Below, one piece after another: positions 1-7,171 of a stretch of DNA of 8,833 nt. The DNA is taken from NCBI GenBank assembly GCA_002439665.1, contig DJPC01000099.1, forward strand, positions 9,969 through 18,801, written 5' to 3'. The position numbers were made by a program, and so were the translations under genes. The number at the start of each line of letters is the position of its first letter. Position 1 is the stretch's first letter. The notes under the pieces are model-generated. The model did no database searches. It was not told where the DNA came from and saw only the letters and a list, made by a program, of their open reading frames with translations. Source of the DNA: Dialister sp. UBA6422. GTDB taxonomy: Bacteria > Bacillota > Negativicutes > Veillonellales > Dialisteraceae.

Positions 1-849
1 ACGAGCAGCCAATTCAGCCAAGCTAATGGCCCCAGCCCGACAAATAATAAGATCTGCTGCCGCTAAAGCCCGAGGCATGTGATATTCGTACTTAATAATA
101 CGGCTTGATTTTCCGAAGTATCCATTTTTGTCAGCCCCCAATTCTTGGACGACCTTATCATACTCCAAAGAGCCAGTTACATGATACAGGCAGCAATGTG
201 GCATATCTTTGAAATATTGATGGACACCAATCATAGCTGTATTGATAGTCCTGGCACCCCGACTTCCACCAGTTATTAAAACCATGAAATCATCATCAGA
301 AAGTCCCAACTCTTCTCTAGATTCTTTCCTCTTAGCAGAAAGAATATCTGGGCGAATAGGATTTCCCGTATAAACACATTTTTCAGAATGTGGAAATCTA
401 GATGCAGCGGCTTCATACCCTAATGCAATTCGATCTACAAAACGACTCAAGATTTTATTTGTAATGCCTGGGATCACGTTCTGTTCCTGAATCAAGGTTG
501 GAATATGGCTAAGTGCAGCAGCCAGCAAAATAGGACCGCATACATATCCCCCTGTACCAATAACTACATCAGGTTGAAATTCTTTCAGAATTTTTCTTGC
601 TTTAAATAAACTTCCTGCTGTTTTCAACAAGATTTCAACATTTTCAAAAGTAAATTTTCTCTTAAGACCAGCTGCTTCTAAAGATGTAAAATCAAACCCT
701 TCTTGAGGAATAATACGAGATTCCATACCATGTGGAGTCCCTACAAAAAGGAATTTGACATCATCTATTTTCGAAAGTTCTCTAGCAATTGTAATTGCCG
801 GATATATATGTCCACCGGTACCACCACCGGATAAAATAACTCTTTTCAT
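1..849 (-). CDS. murG: MurG, lipid II-forming GlcNAc transferase (3' end cut by window edge)
   Basis: MurG is the peripheral inner-membrane glycosyltransferase that moves GlcNAc from UDP-GlcNAc onto lipid I, making lipid II. An open frame of 283 codons runs from an ATG at 849 to the left edge with no stop. Residues 8-14 read GGGTGGH, the N-terminal glycine loop of the family. Further matches are GTGGYVCGP (about 98-106), QEQNVIPG (121-128), YTGNPIRPDI (160-169) and TGGSRGA (194-200). The last visible part contains CRAGA (270-274) and an ELAAR end, which normally precede the UDP-GlcNAc-binding GLP loop. The family is about 360 residues long, so roughly 75-80 residues lie outside the window. 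A weak GGTGG (857-861) sits 7 bases before the ATG. The gene follows murD after 151 bp, where ftsW would commonly be found. Function is certain; only the far end is unseen. Confidence 0.97.
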   Translation of the reverse strand, partial: MKRVILSGGGTGGHIYPAITIARELSKIDDVKFLFVGTPHGMESRIIPQEGFDFTSLEAAGLKRKFTFENVEILLKTAGSLFKARKILKEFQPDVVIGTGGYVCGPILLAAALSHIPTLIQEQNVIPGITNKILSRFVDRIALGYEAAASRFPHSEKCVYTGNPIRPDILSAKRKESREELGLSDDDFMVLITGGSRGARTINTAMIGVHQYFKDMPHCCLYHVTGSLEYDKVVQELGADKNGYFGKSSRIIKYEYHMPRALAAADLIICRAGAISLAELAAR

Positions 850-1000
850 AATCAAACCACCATAATTTATTATTCTGTCATTGATTTCTGAAAATAATTT
901 CTACGAAAAGATTTTTATTCTCATATACGCTATCTTGGTAAGAGCTAATAATTTCCCTCTTAAGGCAAATCTTATTTCACCTATAACATATATGATAGAA

Positions 1001-2350
1001 TTACACCAATTTTTTCACAATTCGTTTGAAATCCATACCGCGTTCTTCCATATTATGATACATATCAAAAGAGGAACAAGCGGGAGATAGAATGACCACA
1101 TCACCAGGTTTTGCCAATTGCTGACCTAAGGTAACTGCTTCTATCATATCTTTCACACGATGAATAGAAGAAACTCCCGCTTCCTTAGCAGCTTTCTCGA
1201 AACGATCAGCAGCAGCCCCAAGAAGAATCAACTCCTTGGTATGTTTTTTGACTACTTTCATATATTCACTTAAAGGTGTTTCTTTATCATAGCCGCCAGC
1301 AATCAGGATAACTGGTTCATCAAAAGCTTCCATGCCTTTAATAGACGCATCTGTATTAGTAGCCTTAGAATCATTGTAGTAAGAAACATCATGAAGCTTT
1401 CGCACAAATTCAATGCGATTTGGCAAAGAAGTGAAGGATTTTATGGCAGATACAATAACATCTGTAGGTACTCCACCTTCATGGGCCAAAAAAGCAGCCG
1501 CTAATACATCTTGATAATTCTGTTTTCCCTTGAGCTTTAGCTCTTTTGTTTCACAGAGACGAATCGTTTCTCCTTTTCTACGAAGAACCAACCAGTCTCC
1601 ATCTAGATAGGCCCCTTCTTCCACAGGATGCTGCGTAGACAGTAAACATACATGGGTATGTGTTTCTGCCTGATTTTTCAATTCTTCCGTATAAGGATCC
1701 TCTGCATTAAGAAGAATACAATTGTCTTCGTTCATATTTTCAAAGATGCGAGCTTTAGCCGCTACATAAGCGGCCATGGTATGGTGCCTTTCCAAATGAT
1801 CTGGTGTAATATTCAAAATTACAGCAGCGGTAGGACAAAAGGTCTTAATAAATTCCAATTGAAAACTGGAAACTTCTGCTGCAATCCATCCATTGGAAGG
1901 CAGAAGTTCTGCCTCCCTTGCCAAAGAGATCCCTAAATTACCAGCCAGTGCAAATGGTTTCCCAGAATGATTAAGCATACTTCCTAAAAGGGTCGTTGTC
2001 GTAGTTTTCCCATTAGTACCTGTAATGGCTAAAATCTTCGCTTTAGTCACTTGATAAGCTAATTCTACTTCACTAATCACAGGAATTCCCTGTTTCAAAG
2101 CAGCAGCAACTACTGTATTTTCCTTAGGAATCACAGGAGATACAACCACTGTATCAATTCCCTGCAATAAATCTATGGTTTGTGGTCCGAACTTAAATTG
2201 ACCTCCCAATTCCAACAAAGCTGCTTTTTCTTTTTTATCTTGAATGGTATCCTTCAGGTCCGATATAAGCACATGGATGCCATGGCGCAGCAGCACATGC
2301 GCTGCTCCTAGACCACTAATACCAGCTCCAAGAATCAGTACATGTTTCAT
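1001..2350 (-). CDS. murD: MurD, UDP-MurNAc-L-Ala:D-glutamate ligase
   Basis: MurD is the cytoplasmic ATP-dependent ligase that adds D-glutamate to UDP-MurNAc-L-alanine. The 449 residues are normal for the family. The N-terminal Rossmann-like domain starts with GAGISGLGAA (8-17). The central ATPase domain has the P-loop GTNGKTTT (111-118), SSFQLE (161-166) and ITPDHLERH (181-189). The C-terminal domain has YNDSKATN (325-332) and SPACSSFD (422-429). One departure is seen: the usual HNxxN motif before the C-terminal domain reads QNYQD (277-281), so its histidine and second asparagine are Gln and Asp. The ATG is preceded by a perfect TAAGGAGG with a 6-base spacer, which fixes the start. The gene lies 73 bp after mraY. 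The DAP, D-Ala-D-Ala and UDP-sugar ligases share this fold, but the N-terminal glycine loop and SSFQLE mark this as MurD. Confidence 0.97.
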   Translation of the reverse strand: MKHVLILGAGISGLGAAHVLLRHGIHVLISDLKDTIQDKKEKAALLELGGQFKFGPQTIDLLQGIDTVVVSPVIPKENTVVAAALKQGIPVISEVELAYQVTKAKILAITGTNGKTTTTTLLGSMLNHSGKPFALAGNLGISLAREAELLPSNGWIAAEVSSFQLEFIKTFCPTAAVILNITPDHLERHHTMAAYVAAKARIFENMNEDNCILLNAEDPYTEELKNQAETHTHVCLLSTQHPVEEGAYLDGDWLVLRRKGETIRLCETKELKLKGKQNYQDVLAAAFLAHEGGVPTDVIVSAIKSFTSLPNRIEFVRKLHDVSYYNDSKATNTDASIKGMEAFDEPVILIAGGYDKETPLSEYMKVVKKHTKELILLGAAADRFEKAAKEAGVSSIHRVKDMIEAVTLGQQLAKPGDVVILSPACSSFDMYHNMEERGMDFKRIVKKLV

Positions 2351-2356
2351 GAGATA

Positions 2357-2364
2357 CCTCCTTA
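2357..2364 (-). promoter_or_regulatory. Strong ribosome binding site of murD
   Basis: On the minus strand this reads TAAGGAGG, an uninterrupted match to the 16S rRNA anti-Shine-Dalgarno end, 6 bases before the murD ATG. It is among the strongest sites in the window and suggests that murD initiates translation independently of mraY, whose stop codon is 60 bases upstream of this site. Confidence 0.85.
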
Positions 2365-2423
2365 TTGGTAATAGATAAATACAAACTTGTCAAAATGAAC
2401 ATTCTTAGTTTTCAGTCACTCTT

Positions 2424-3389
2424 TTACAAAGCTCGTATCGCTAGGAGTAGAGAAATAGAAGCCGCTATACATTCAAAAATCCAAAAAGACCATACCACCT
2501 TGACTTCACTCCATCCGGATAATTCAAAATGGTGATGAATAGGACTCATTTTAAAGACACGTTTTCCCGTAGTTTTAAAGGAAATGACCTGAATGATAAC
2601 AGAAAGCGCTTCCAAGACAAAAATAAGTCCCAAAAAGATAAGAAGCAATTCTGTCCGTGTCATAACAGAAATACCTGCAATAGCTCCACCTAATGCTAGT
2701 GAACCAGTATCTCCCATAAAGACTTTGGCAGGATGATAATTAAAGAACAGAAATCCAATACAACTTCCTGCCAAGATAGTAATGAAATAACCCAGATCAT
2801 TAAATCCTGTCATATAGCAATACACAGCATAGGCCGCAAAAGAAATCACGCAACATCCTGAAGCCAATCCATCTAATCCATCCGTGAGATTGACCGCATT
2901 GGAAGCTCCTACAATGACAAGAACAACAAAGGGATAATAGAACCAGCCAATGGAAATATCAGTTTGTGTAAATGGAATAGCAATGGAATAGGGCAGATGT
3001 AACGTATCTACTACGCCCCAGCAAAAAAGAACTGCTAAAATAATCTGTCCAAGCATTTTTTGCTTCGCTGTAAGGCCCAGATTCCTTTTTTTCTCTGCTT
3101 TAATAAAATCATCTAAAAAGCCAAGCAAACCATGTCCCAGTGTAAGAAATAAAAGCCACAGTACAGAAGGATCAATCATTTGATTGAAGACGACGACTAC
3201 GACTAAAGCGAAAAGCATAAAAAGCCCACCCATAGTAGGGGTACCGCTTTTAGCACGATGAGATTTTGGCCCTTCCAGTCGAATAGACTGCCTAGCTTTC
3301 AACTTCTTCAGTAATGGTATTCCTACTATACCTGCTAAAATAGTAACTACAATCGCTTCTGCTAAATCAATGAAATATTCAATTTCCAT
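2424..3389 (-). CDS. mraY: MraY, phospho-MurNAc-pentapeptide translocase (lipid I synthase)
   Basis: MraY is the integral membrane enzyme that transfers phospho-MurNAc-pentapeptide from its UDP carrier to undecaprenyl phosphate, forming lipid I. The 321 residues are typical for Gram-positive-type MraY, and hydrophobic segments are spread along the whole length, consistent with about ten membrane helices. Diagnostic motifs appear in order: PTMGG (51-55), the catalytic DDF (93-95) followed by a basic loop, NLTDGLDGLA (167-176), GDTGS (226-230) and PIHHHFE (283-289). The start overlaps the last 11 bases of murF, which implies coupled translation. The ribosome site is not ideal: GAGAGGAG (3402-3409) stands 12 bases from the ATG, with AAAAGG right next to it. 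No other start codon fits the stronger site better. All catalytic aspartates are present, so the enzyme should be active. Confidence 0.98.
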   Translation of the reverse strand: MEIEYFIDLAEAIVVTILAGIVGIPLLKKLKARQSIRLEGPKSHRAKSGTPTMGGLFMLFALVVVVVFNQMIDPSVLWLLFLTLGHGLLGFLDDFIKAEKKRNLGLTAKQKMLGQIILAVLFCWGVVDTLHLPYSIAIPFTQTDISIGWFYYPFVVLVIVGASNAVNLTDGLDGLASGCCVISFAAYAVYCYMTGFNDLGYFITILAGSCIGFLFFNYHPAKVFMGDTGSLALGGAIAGISVMTRTELLLIFLGLIFVLEALSVIIQVISFKTTGKRVFKMSPIHHHFELSGWSEVKVVWSFWIFECIAASISLLLAIRAL

Positions 3390-4770
3390 CCTTTTCCAGA
3401 ACTCCTCTCAAGAGCATTGGTATGGATTCCATATGCATATAATGGGAACCTTTAATCAAAACAATATCACCAGGTTTGGCCAGCATAGCTAATTTTTCGG
3501 CAGCTTCTTGGCAAGTGGCCGTTGTTGTCACGTGTTCCATGCCACCTTTAGTAGCTCCCCTAGCCAAATATGTACTTAAAGGCCCTACGGTAATGAGACC
3601 ATCGAAGCCGATGACAGCAGCTTTTTCTCCGGTTTCTTCATGAAGTGTATTTTCAAATGCGCCTAATTCTCCCATATCACCAAGTACTAAATAATGGTGT
3701 TTCCCAGGTAATTGCTTTAAAGAACGAAAAGCCATTTCCATGGAGAGCGGATTAGCATTATAGGAATCATCTAAAATAGAAATGCCATGTACATCAAGAA
3801 CGACTTGACGTTGTCCAATGGGCTTAAAAGAAGAAAGGGCATGTTGCATTTTCCGATTGTCAATTCCTAAAAGACGTCCTACTGTAATAGCTGCTAGCGC
3901 ATCGTATACGTTATGCGGTCCTAGCAGTCCCATTTTTACTTTGAAAACTTCATCAAAGATTTTACAGGAAAAGCGAGTCTGATCTGGTTCGTAATGAATA
4001 TCTTCCCCTGTCACAGTATAATGACCATTCATCCCATAAGTCATAACCCTACCAGAAAAAGTATCCCCCATAGCACGTACATATGGATCATCTCCATTTA
4101 GTACAGCTATACCGTCAGGAGGAAGTGCATGAATCAGTTCTGATTTGGCTTTAGCAATATTGGCTTGACTTCCTAAAATACCAATATGAGAAGTACCTAC
4201 ATTGGTAACTACGCCAATCGTTGGACTGGCAATTTGACACAACTCTGCAATCTGACCAAATCCACGCATTCCCATTTCCACAACACAGACTTCAGTCTTT
4301 TCTGTCATGGAAAGAAGCGTCATAGAAAGACCAATTTCATTATTAAAATTTTTCTTAGTAGCACATACTTCATATTTGGTACTAAGAAGTGCACTAATCA
4401 TATCTTTAGTAGTTGTTTTCCCATTAGAACCAGTAACACCCACCACAGGTATATGGAAGCGCATCCGATGAAAATGAGCCAAATCTTCCAGAGCTTGTTT
4501 TGTATTTTCCACCAAAATAACAGAAACTTCAGGAGATACCTGTTCTGCCACTTGGGCATCGGAAATCACCACAGCTACGGCTCCCTCATCACAGGCTTTG
4601 CTTAAAAAAGCATGCCCATCAAAATTATCTCCCTTAAGGGCTATGAAGAGTTCGCCATCTTGAATGGTTCTAGTATCTGTACTGACTCCTGTCACAAAAC
4701 TTTTCAAGCCAACACGCAAAACATTGCCTTTTGTGGCTTTACGAATTTCTTCTATGGTAAATGAAGCCAT
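3379..4770 (-). CDS. murF: MurF, UDP-MurNAc-tripeptide:D-Ala-D-Ala ligase
   Basis: MurF is the last cytoplasmic ligase of the pathway; it joins D-Ala-D-Ala to the UDP-MurNAc tripeptide. At 463 residues it has full family length. The N-terminal domain carries the STDTR segment (30-34). The ATPase domain has the P-loop TGSNGKTTTKD (113-123), NNEIG (143-147), EMGMRG (165-170) and TNVGTSHI (189-196), and AKAKSELI (206-213) should hold the carbamylated lysine. HNVYDAL (286-292), DDSYNANP (334-341) and LGDMGELG (363-370) mark the junction and C-terminal domain. The late KGSRxM motif reads KGSHYM (440-445), with His in place of Arg. The start lies 4 bases after the murE stop, and the AAGGGG ribosome site lies in the final murE codons, so the two should be translationally coupled. 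The end overlaps mraY. Confidence 0.97.
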   Translation of the reverse strand: MASFTIEEIRKATKGNVLRVGLKSFVTGVSTDTRTIQDGELFIALKGDNFDGHAFLSKACDEGAVAVVISDAQVAEQVSPEVSVILVENTKQALEDLAHFHRMRFHIPVVGVTGSNGKTTTKDMISALLSTKYEVCATKKNFNNEIGLSMTLLSMTEKTEVCVVEMGMRGFGQIAELCQIASPTIGVVTNVGTSHIGILGSQANIAKAKSELIHALPPDGIAVLNGDDPYVRAMGDTFSGRVMTYGMNGHYTVTGEDIHYEPDQTRFSCKIFDEVFKVKMGLLGPHNVYDALAAITVGRLLGIDNRKMQHALSSFKPIGQRQVVLDVHGISILDDSYNANPLSMEMAFRSLKQLPGKHHYLVLGDMGELGAFENTLHEETGEKAAVIGFDGLITVGPLSTYLARGATKGGMEHVTTTATCQEAAEKLAMLAKPGDIVLIKGSHYMHMESIPMLLRGVLEKDGN

Positions 4771-4774
4771 AATC

Positions 4775-6271
4775 TCACCCCTTCAGTGCTTTTCTAGCTT
4801 CTTCTCGATCATCAAAATGAATGGTTCTATCCTTTAAAATCTGGTAATTTTCATGACCCTTGCCAGCAATCAGTACAATATCATCATCTTTTGCCAATTC
4901 AATAGCCCTCTTGATGGCATGACGACGATCTACAATAACCTCCACTTCAAGAGATGGTTTTTCCTTCTTAACTTCTTCAACTCCAGCTGCCACTTCTTTG
5001 ACAATAGTTTCAGGATCTTCCGTTCTAGGATTATCACTAGTAACAATAGCTACATCTGCATTTTTAGCCGCAATTCGCCCCATGATCGGCCGCTTCAGTT
5101 TATCTCTATCACCACCACAGCCAAATACAACCAAAATACGACCTTTGGTAATTTCCTTGGCAGTGGTCAGAATTTTTTCTAGTCCATCTGGTGTATGCGC
5201 ATAATCTACTACTACAGTAAAAGGCTGTCCTCCATCAATGAGTTCAAAACGACCAGGTACACTGTGGAACGTTTTCATAGCAGATAAAATAGTTTCCATC
5301 GGAATACCTTCTGACAACGCAGCTCCCATAGCTCCCAGCGTATTGTAAATATTAAAACGACCAGCCAAACGAGTTTCTACCTGATATTCTTTACCTTCAT
5401 ATGATACTTTGAACGCAGAAGATTTACCAGTGAAATGACTATCATAGGCATACAAATCCACATTTTTATCATTCATGCCATACGTATGAAGTTGGCAAAC
5501 AGAGGTGTCTACTGCATCCATCATCACATGGGCATATGGATCGTCTGCATTAACCCAAGCCGCTTTGTGATTCTTACTTTGCCCTTTAGCAGAAACCATG
5601 TGGAAAAGAATAGCTTTTGCTTTGGCATAATTATCCATTGTTTTATGAAAGTCCAGATGATCCTCTGTCAGATTGGTAAAAACCGCATCATCAAATTCAC
5701 AACCGGCTACGCGTCCCATAACCAAAGCATGTGAAGAAGCTTCCATGCACACATATTGTACATGTTCTTCTGCCATTTGATAAAGTAAACGTTCCAAATC
5801 AATAACATCTGGTGTGGTATTATGGGTGGGCAATTCTTTATGCCCAATCAATGCATGAATGGTACCAATTACACCAGTCTTATACCCCGCTTGTTCTAAC
5901 ATATGGGCTACTACATGAGTGGTTGTCGTTTTCCCATTGGTACCAGTGAGCGCAATCATACGCATTTTCCGTGCAGGATAATCAAAGAAATAAGGGACCA
6001 TATCTTCCATAGCTTTTCTAGTGTCTTCTACATAAACTACCGCTATATTAGAAGGTACATCAATTTTCTTTGATGCCACAATAGCTTTTGCACCCTTTTC
6101 TACAGCAGAAGCAACGAATTCATGTCCATCCACATGAGCTCCTACAAGACAAATAAAAAGACTTCCCTCTTTGACCTGACGAGAGTCAGCAGTCACATCT
6201 GTAATATCTACGTCTACTGGCCCTTCAGTATGACAAGAAGTCAATGGAATCATATCTGCTAATTTTTTCAA
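4775..6271 (-). CDS. murE: MurE, UDP-MurNAc-L-Ala-D-Glu:meso-diaminopimelate ligase
   Basis: MurE adds the third stem-peptide residue to UDP-MurNAc-L-Ala-D-Glu in the cytoplasm. Numbered from the start chosen here (498 residues), the protein has the P-loop TGTNGKTTTT (109-118), EASSHAL (177-183), TNLTEDHLDFH (199-209), GRFNIYN (304-310) and DYAHTPD (356-362). DNPRTEDP (413-420) is the signature of meso-DAP-adding enzymes, whereas lysine-adding MurE lacks this arginine; GKGHENYQ (470-477) is the matching C-terminal DAP-binding stretch. I chose a TTG start at 6271 because GAGGTG lies exactly 6 bases before it. The alternative GTG at 6280 adds three residues but is itself part of that ribosome site and has no site of its own. 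The gene opens the murE-murF-mraY-murD block after a gap of about 400 bp. The peptidoglycan is therefore probably DAP-type. Confidence 0.96.
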   Translation of the reverse strand: MKKLADMIPLTSCHTEGPVDVDITDVTADSRQVKEGSLFICLVGAHVDGHEFVASAVEKGAKAIVASKKIDVPSNIAVVYVEDTRKAMEDMVPYFFDYPARKMRMIALTGTNGKTTTTHVVAHMLEQAGYKTGVIGTIHALIGHKELPTHNTTPDVIDLERLLYQMAEEHVQYVCMEASSHALVMGRVAGCEFDDAVFTNLTEDHLDFHKTMDNYAKAKAILFHMVSAKGQSKNHKAAWVNADDPYAHVMMDAVDTSVCQLHTYGMNDKNVDLYAYDSHFTGKSSAFKVSYEGKEYQVETRLAGRFNIYNTLGAMGAALSEGIPMETILSAMKTFHSVPGRFELIDGGQPFTVVVDYAHTPDGLEKILTTAKEITKGRILVVFGCGGDRDKLKRPIMGRIAAKNADVAIVTSDNPRTEDPETIVKEVAAGVEEVKKEKPSLEVEVIVDRRHAIKRAIELAKDDDIVLIAGKGHENYQILKDRTIHFDDREEARKALKG

Positions 6272-6277
6272 ATGAAT

Positions 6278-6283
6278 CACCTC
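6278..6283 (-). promoter_or_regulatory. Ribosome binding site that decides the murE start (TTG)
   Basis: The minus strand reads GAGGTG, then ATTCAT, then TTG. The 6-base spacer is ideal for initiation at the TTG (6271-6269). The in-frame GTG at 6280-6278 forms the end of this same site, so a ribosome bound here could not start on it. No comparable site precedes the GTG. Confidence 0.7.
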
Positions 6284-6425
6284 ATAATTAAACTATGAAA
6301 GTAAGTACCTTATGATTACAAATCTTCAAGCTAAAAGAAATATCAATCACACTTCCATGCATTTATTTATTTTCATTAAAAATTACATCAAAGATACATG
6401 CTAAAAGAGAACTCTTTATGGGTCA

Positions 6426-6450
6426 TGCATGATATCTTACGTATGATGCA
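6426..6450. repeat. Imperfect 25-bp palindrome, operator-like
   Basis: The minus strand reads TGCATCATACG, TAA, GATATCATGCA. The right arm, reverse complemented, matches the left at 8 of 11 positions, with a perfect 5-bp outer TGCAT/ATGCA. It covers the -10 hexamer of the candidate murE promoter, where a dimeric repressor would block transcription. No regulator is identified, and the DNA is AT-rich, so chance is possible. Confidence 0.3.
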
Positions 6451-6462
6451 CTGTAAATGCAA
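6434..6462 (-). promoter_or_regulatory. Candidate promoter for murE-murF-mraY-murD
   Basis: On the minus strand TTGCAT (6462-6457) and TAAGAT (6439-6434) are separated by exactly 17 bases. They match the vegetative consensus at 3 of 6 and 4 of 6 positions. The location fits: it lies just downstream of the hairpin and about 150 bases before the murE start. Hexamer matches this weak occur by chance in AT-rich DNA, so this remains a candidate only. Confidence 0.3.
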
Positions 6463-6495
6463 CACATATACGAATGCCACTCATTATATTAGCCT

Positions 6496-6543
6496 AAAAT
6501 GGCATGAAGTACAATAGCGGCCCTAAAAAAAGGCCGCCATTTT
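6496..6543. terminator. Strong hairpin between ftsL and murE, possible terminator or attenuating structure
   Basis: The plus strand has GCGGCC (6517-6522) and its exact complement GGCCGC (6532-6537) around a 9-base A-rich loop. It also has AAAATGGC (6496-6503) paired with GCCATTTT (6536-6543). The two stems compete for two bases, but a shortened inner GGCC stem can stack on the 8-bp outer stem with a one-sided bulge. In the direction of the operon the outer stem ends in only four T, and the inner stem is followed by TATTGTACTT, so the T tract is weak. Read rightwards, CATTTTATCATTATTT follows and is somewhat richer in T. The structure is clear; its role as a terminator, and in which direction, is not. 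Confidence 0.45.
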
Positions 6544-6674
6544 ATCATTATTTATCAAAAAATATAGAATTAATGAATGTACATCTACAGAATATAGATC
6601 ACGCAAAGTCATTCGTATCACTTGTTTCGCCTCTTTCTACAGAAATCCATTCATTTTATTTGAGCCACCAAAAA

Positions 6675-7064
6675 TTAATATCTCCCCTTATTTTTGACAG
6701 GGATAGATGGATCAGCTTCTCCATAAATAGTTCGAAGAGGAAGTGTCATTTTAAGTTCCTTTTCTGCAATTTGTTGAATACGTATAGGAGCATCTAGCTT
6801 AGATACTTGAAGTTTTAACAAATCATTATCTCTTTGCATTGTCATGACATCACGACGAATAGTCTGAATATCATATTCCTTTTGAATATTGATACCATTA
6901 CACATGACCTCCATACAAACAGGAATTAAGAGAAGAAAAAGAGCCCAAAATACATGATAAAAGACCTTACTTGAAGAAATCGTATCTCGCTCTATCGGAT
7001 GAGATGCAGTCATAGTTGGCATAGATACAGCATAATTCATTGTTTGTACATTTTGAGACATCAT
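6675..7064 (-). CDS. ftsL: FtsL-type septum protein, single membrane span with coiled coil
   Basis: FtsL is a small bitopic protein that, with DivIC/FtsB and DivIB/FtsQ, forms the divisome core complex that activates the septal synthase. From the ATG at 7064 the protein has 129 residues. It has a polar cytoplasmic N-terminus of about 33 residues, one hydrophobic segment at about 34-54 (VFYHVFWALFLLLIPVCMEV), then a heptad-like region at about 58-90 and the RIQQIAEKELKMTLP ending (95-109) typical of the FtsL/DivIC family. Sequence conservation in this family is low, so the call rests on topology, that C-terminal motif and position directly after rsmH. An ATG at 7109 would add 15 residues but lacks a ribosome site, whereas AGGGG stands 8 bases before 7064. 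The usual downstream partner gene, a class B PBP, is absent. Confidence 0.85.
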   Translation of the reverse strand: MMSQNVQTMNYAVSMPTMTASHPIERDTISSSKVFYHVFWALFLLLIPVCMEVMCNGINIQKEYDIQTIRRDVMTMQRDNDLLKLQVSKLDAPIRIQQIAEKELKMTLPLRTIYGEADPSIPVKNKGRY

Positions 7065-7171
7065 TTTATCTTCCCCTGATTCCAATATATCAAACACAAA
7101 TAAGCACATAGATAGCAGAGTTTACATCTATCAATTGTTTTTCACCAAGAAGGCTACGCCCTTATTACTTT

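Larger units (their letters stand above)
6272..6674. other. Gene-free spacer between ftsL and murE
   Basis: About 400 bp with no credible coding frame on either strand. Going downstream from the ftsL stop, it holds an AT-rich stretch, a strong hairpin (6496-6543), a candidate promoter (6434-6462) with an imperfect palindrome over its -10 region (6426-6450), and then AT-rich DNA up to the murE ribosome site. In most Bacillota and proteobacterial dcw clusters this position carries a class B penicillin-binding protein gene of about 2 kb (ftsI, pbpB or spoVD). I see no recognisable remnant of one in the translated frames. Confidence 0.8.

Noticed and set aside
881..1090. Plus-strand frame across the murD-murG spacer
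   Set aside because: Overlaps the murD 3' end in antisense, lacks a ribosome site and resembles no known protein.
2365..2393. Internal promoter before murD based on a perfect TTGACA (2393-2388)
   Set aside because: At 17-base spacing the -10 would be TACCAA (3 of 6); the better TATTAC lies only 14 bases away. Not sufficient to call.
4186..4605. Plus-strand frame of 139 codons opposite murF
   Set aside because: It lies wholly within the intact murF gene on the other strand; its Phe/His/Ser/Asn-rich product is typical of an antisense shadow. Shorter plus-strand frames opposite murD, murE and mraZ were dropped for the same reason.
6523..6612. A 29-codon minus-strand frame after ftsL (ATG at 6612) ending inside the hairpin
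   Set aside because: No adequate ribosome site, AT-biased low-complexity product, no recognisable motif, and its stop lies in the hairpin loop.
7065..7109. N-terminal extension of ftsL to an ATG at 7109
   Set aside because: No ribosome site before 7109, while AGGGG stands 8 bases before the ATG at 7064 and lies inside the proposed extension.
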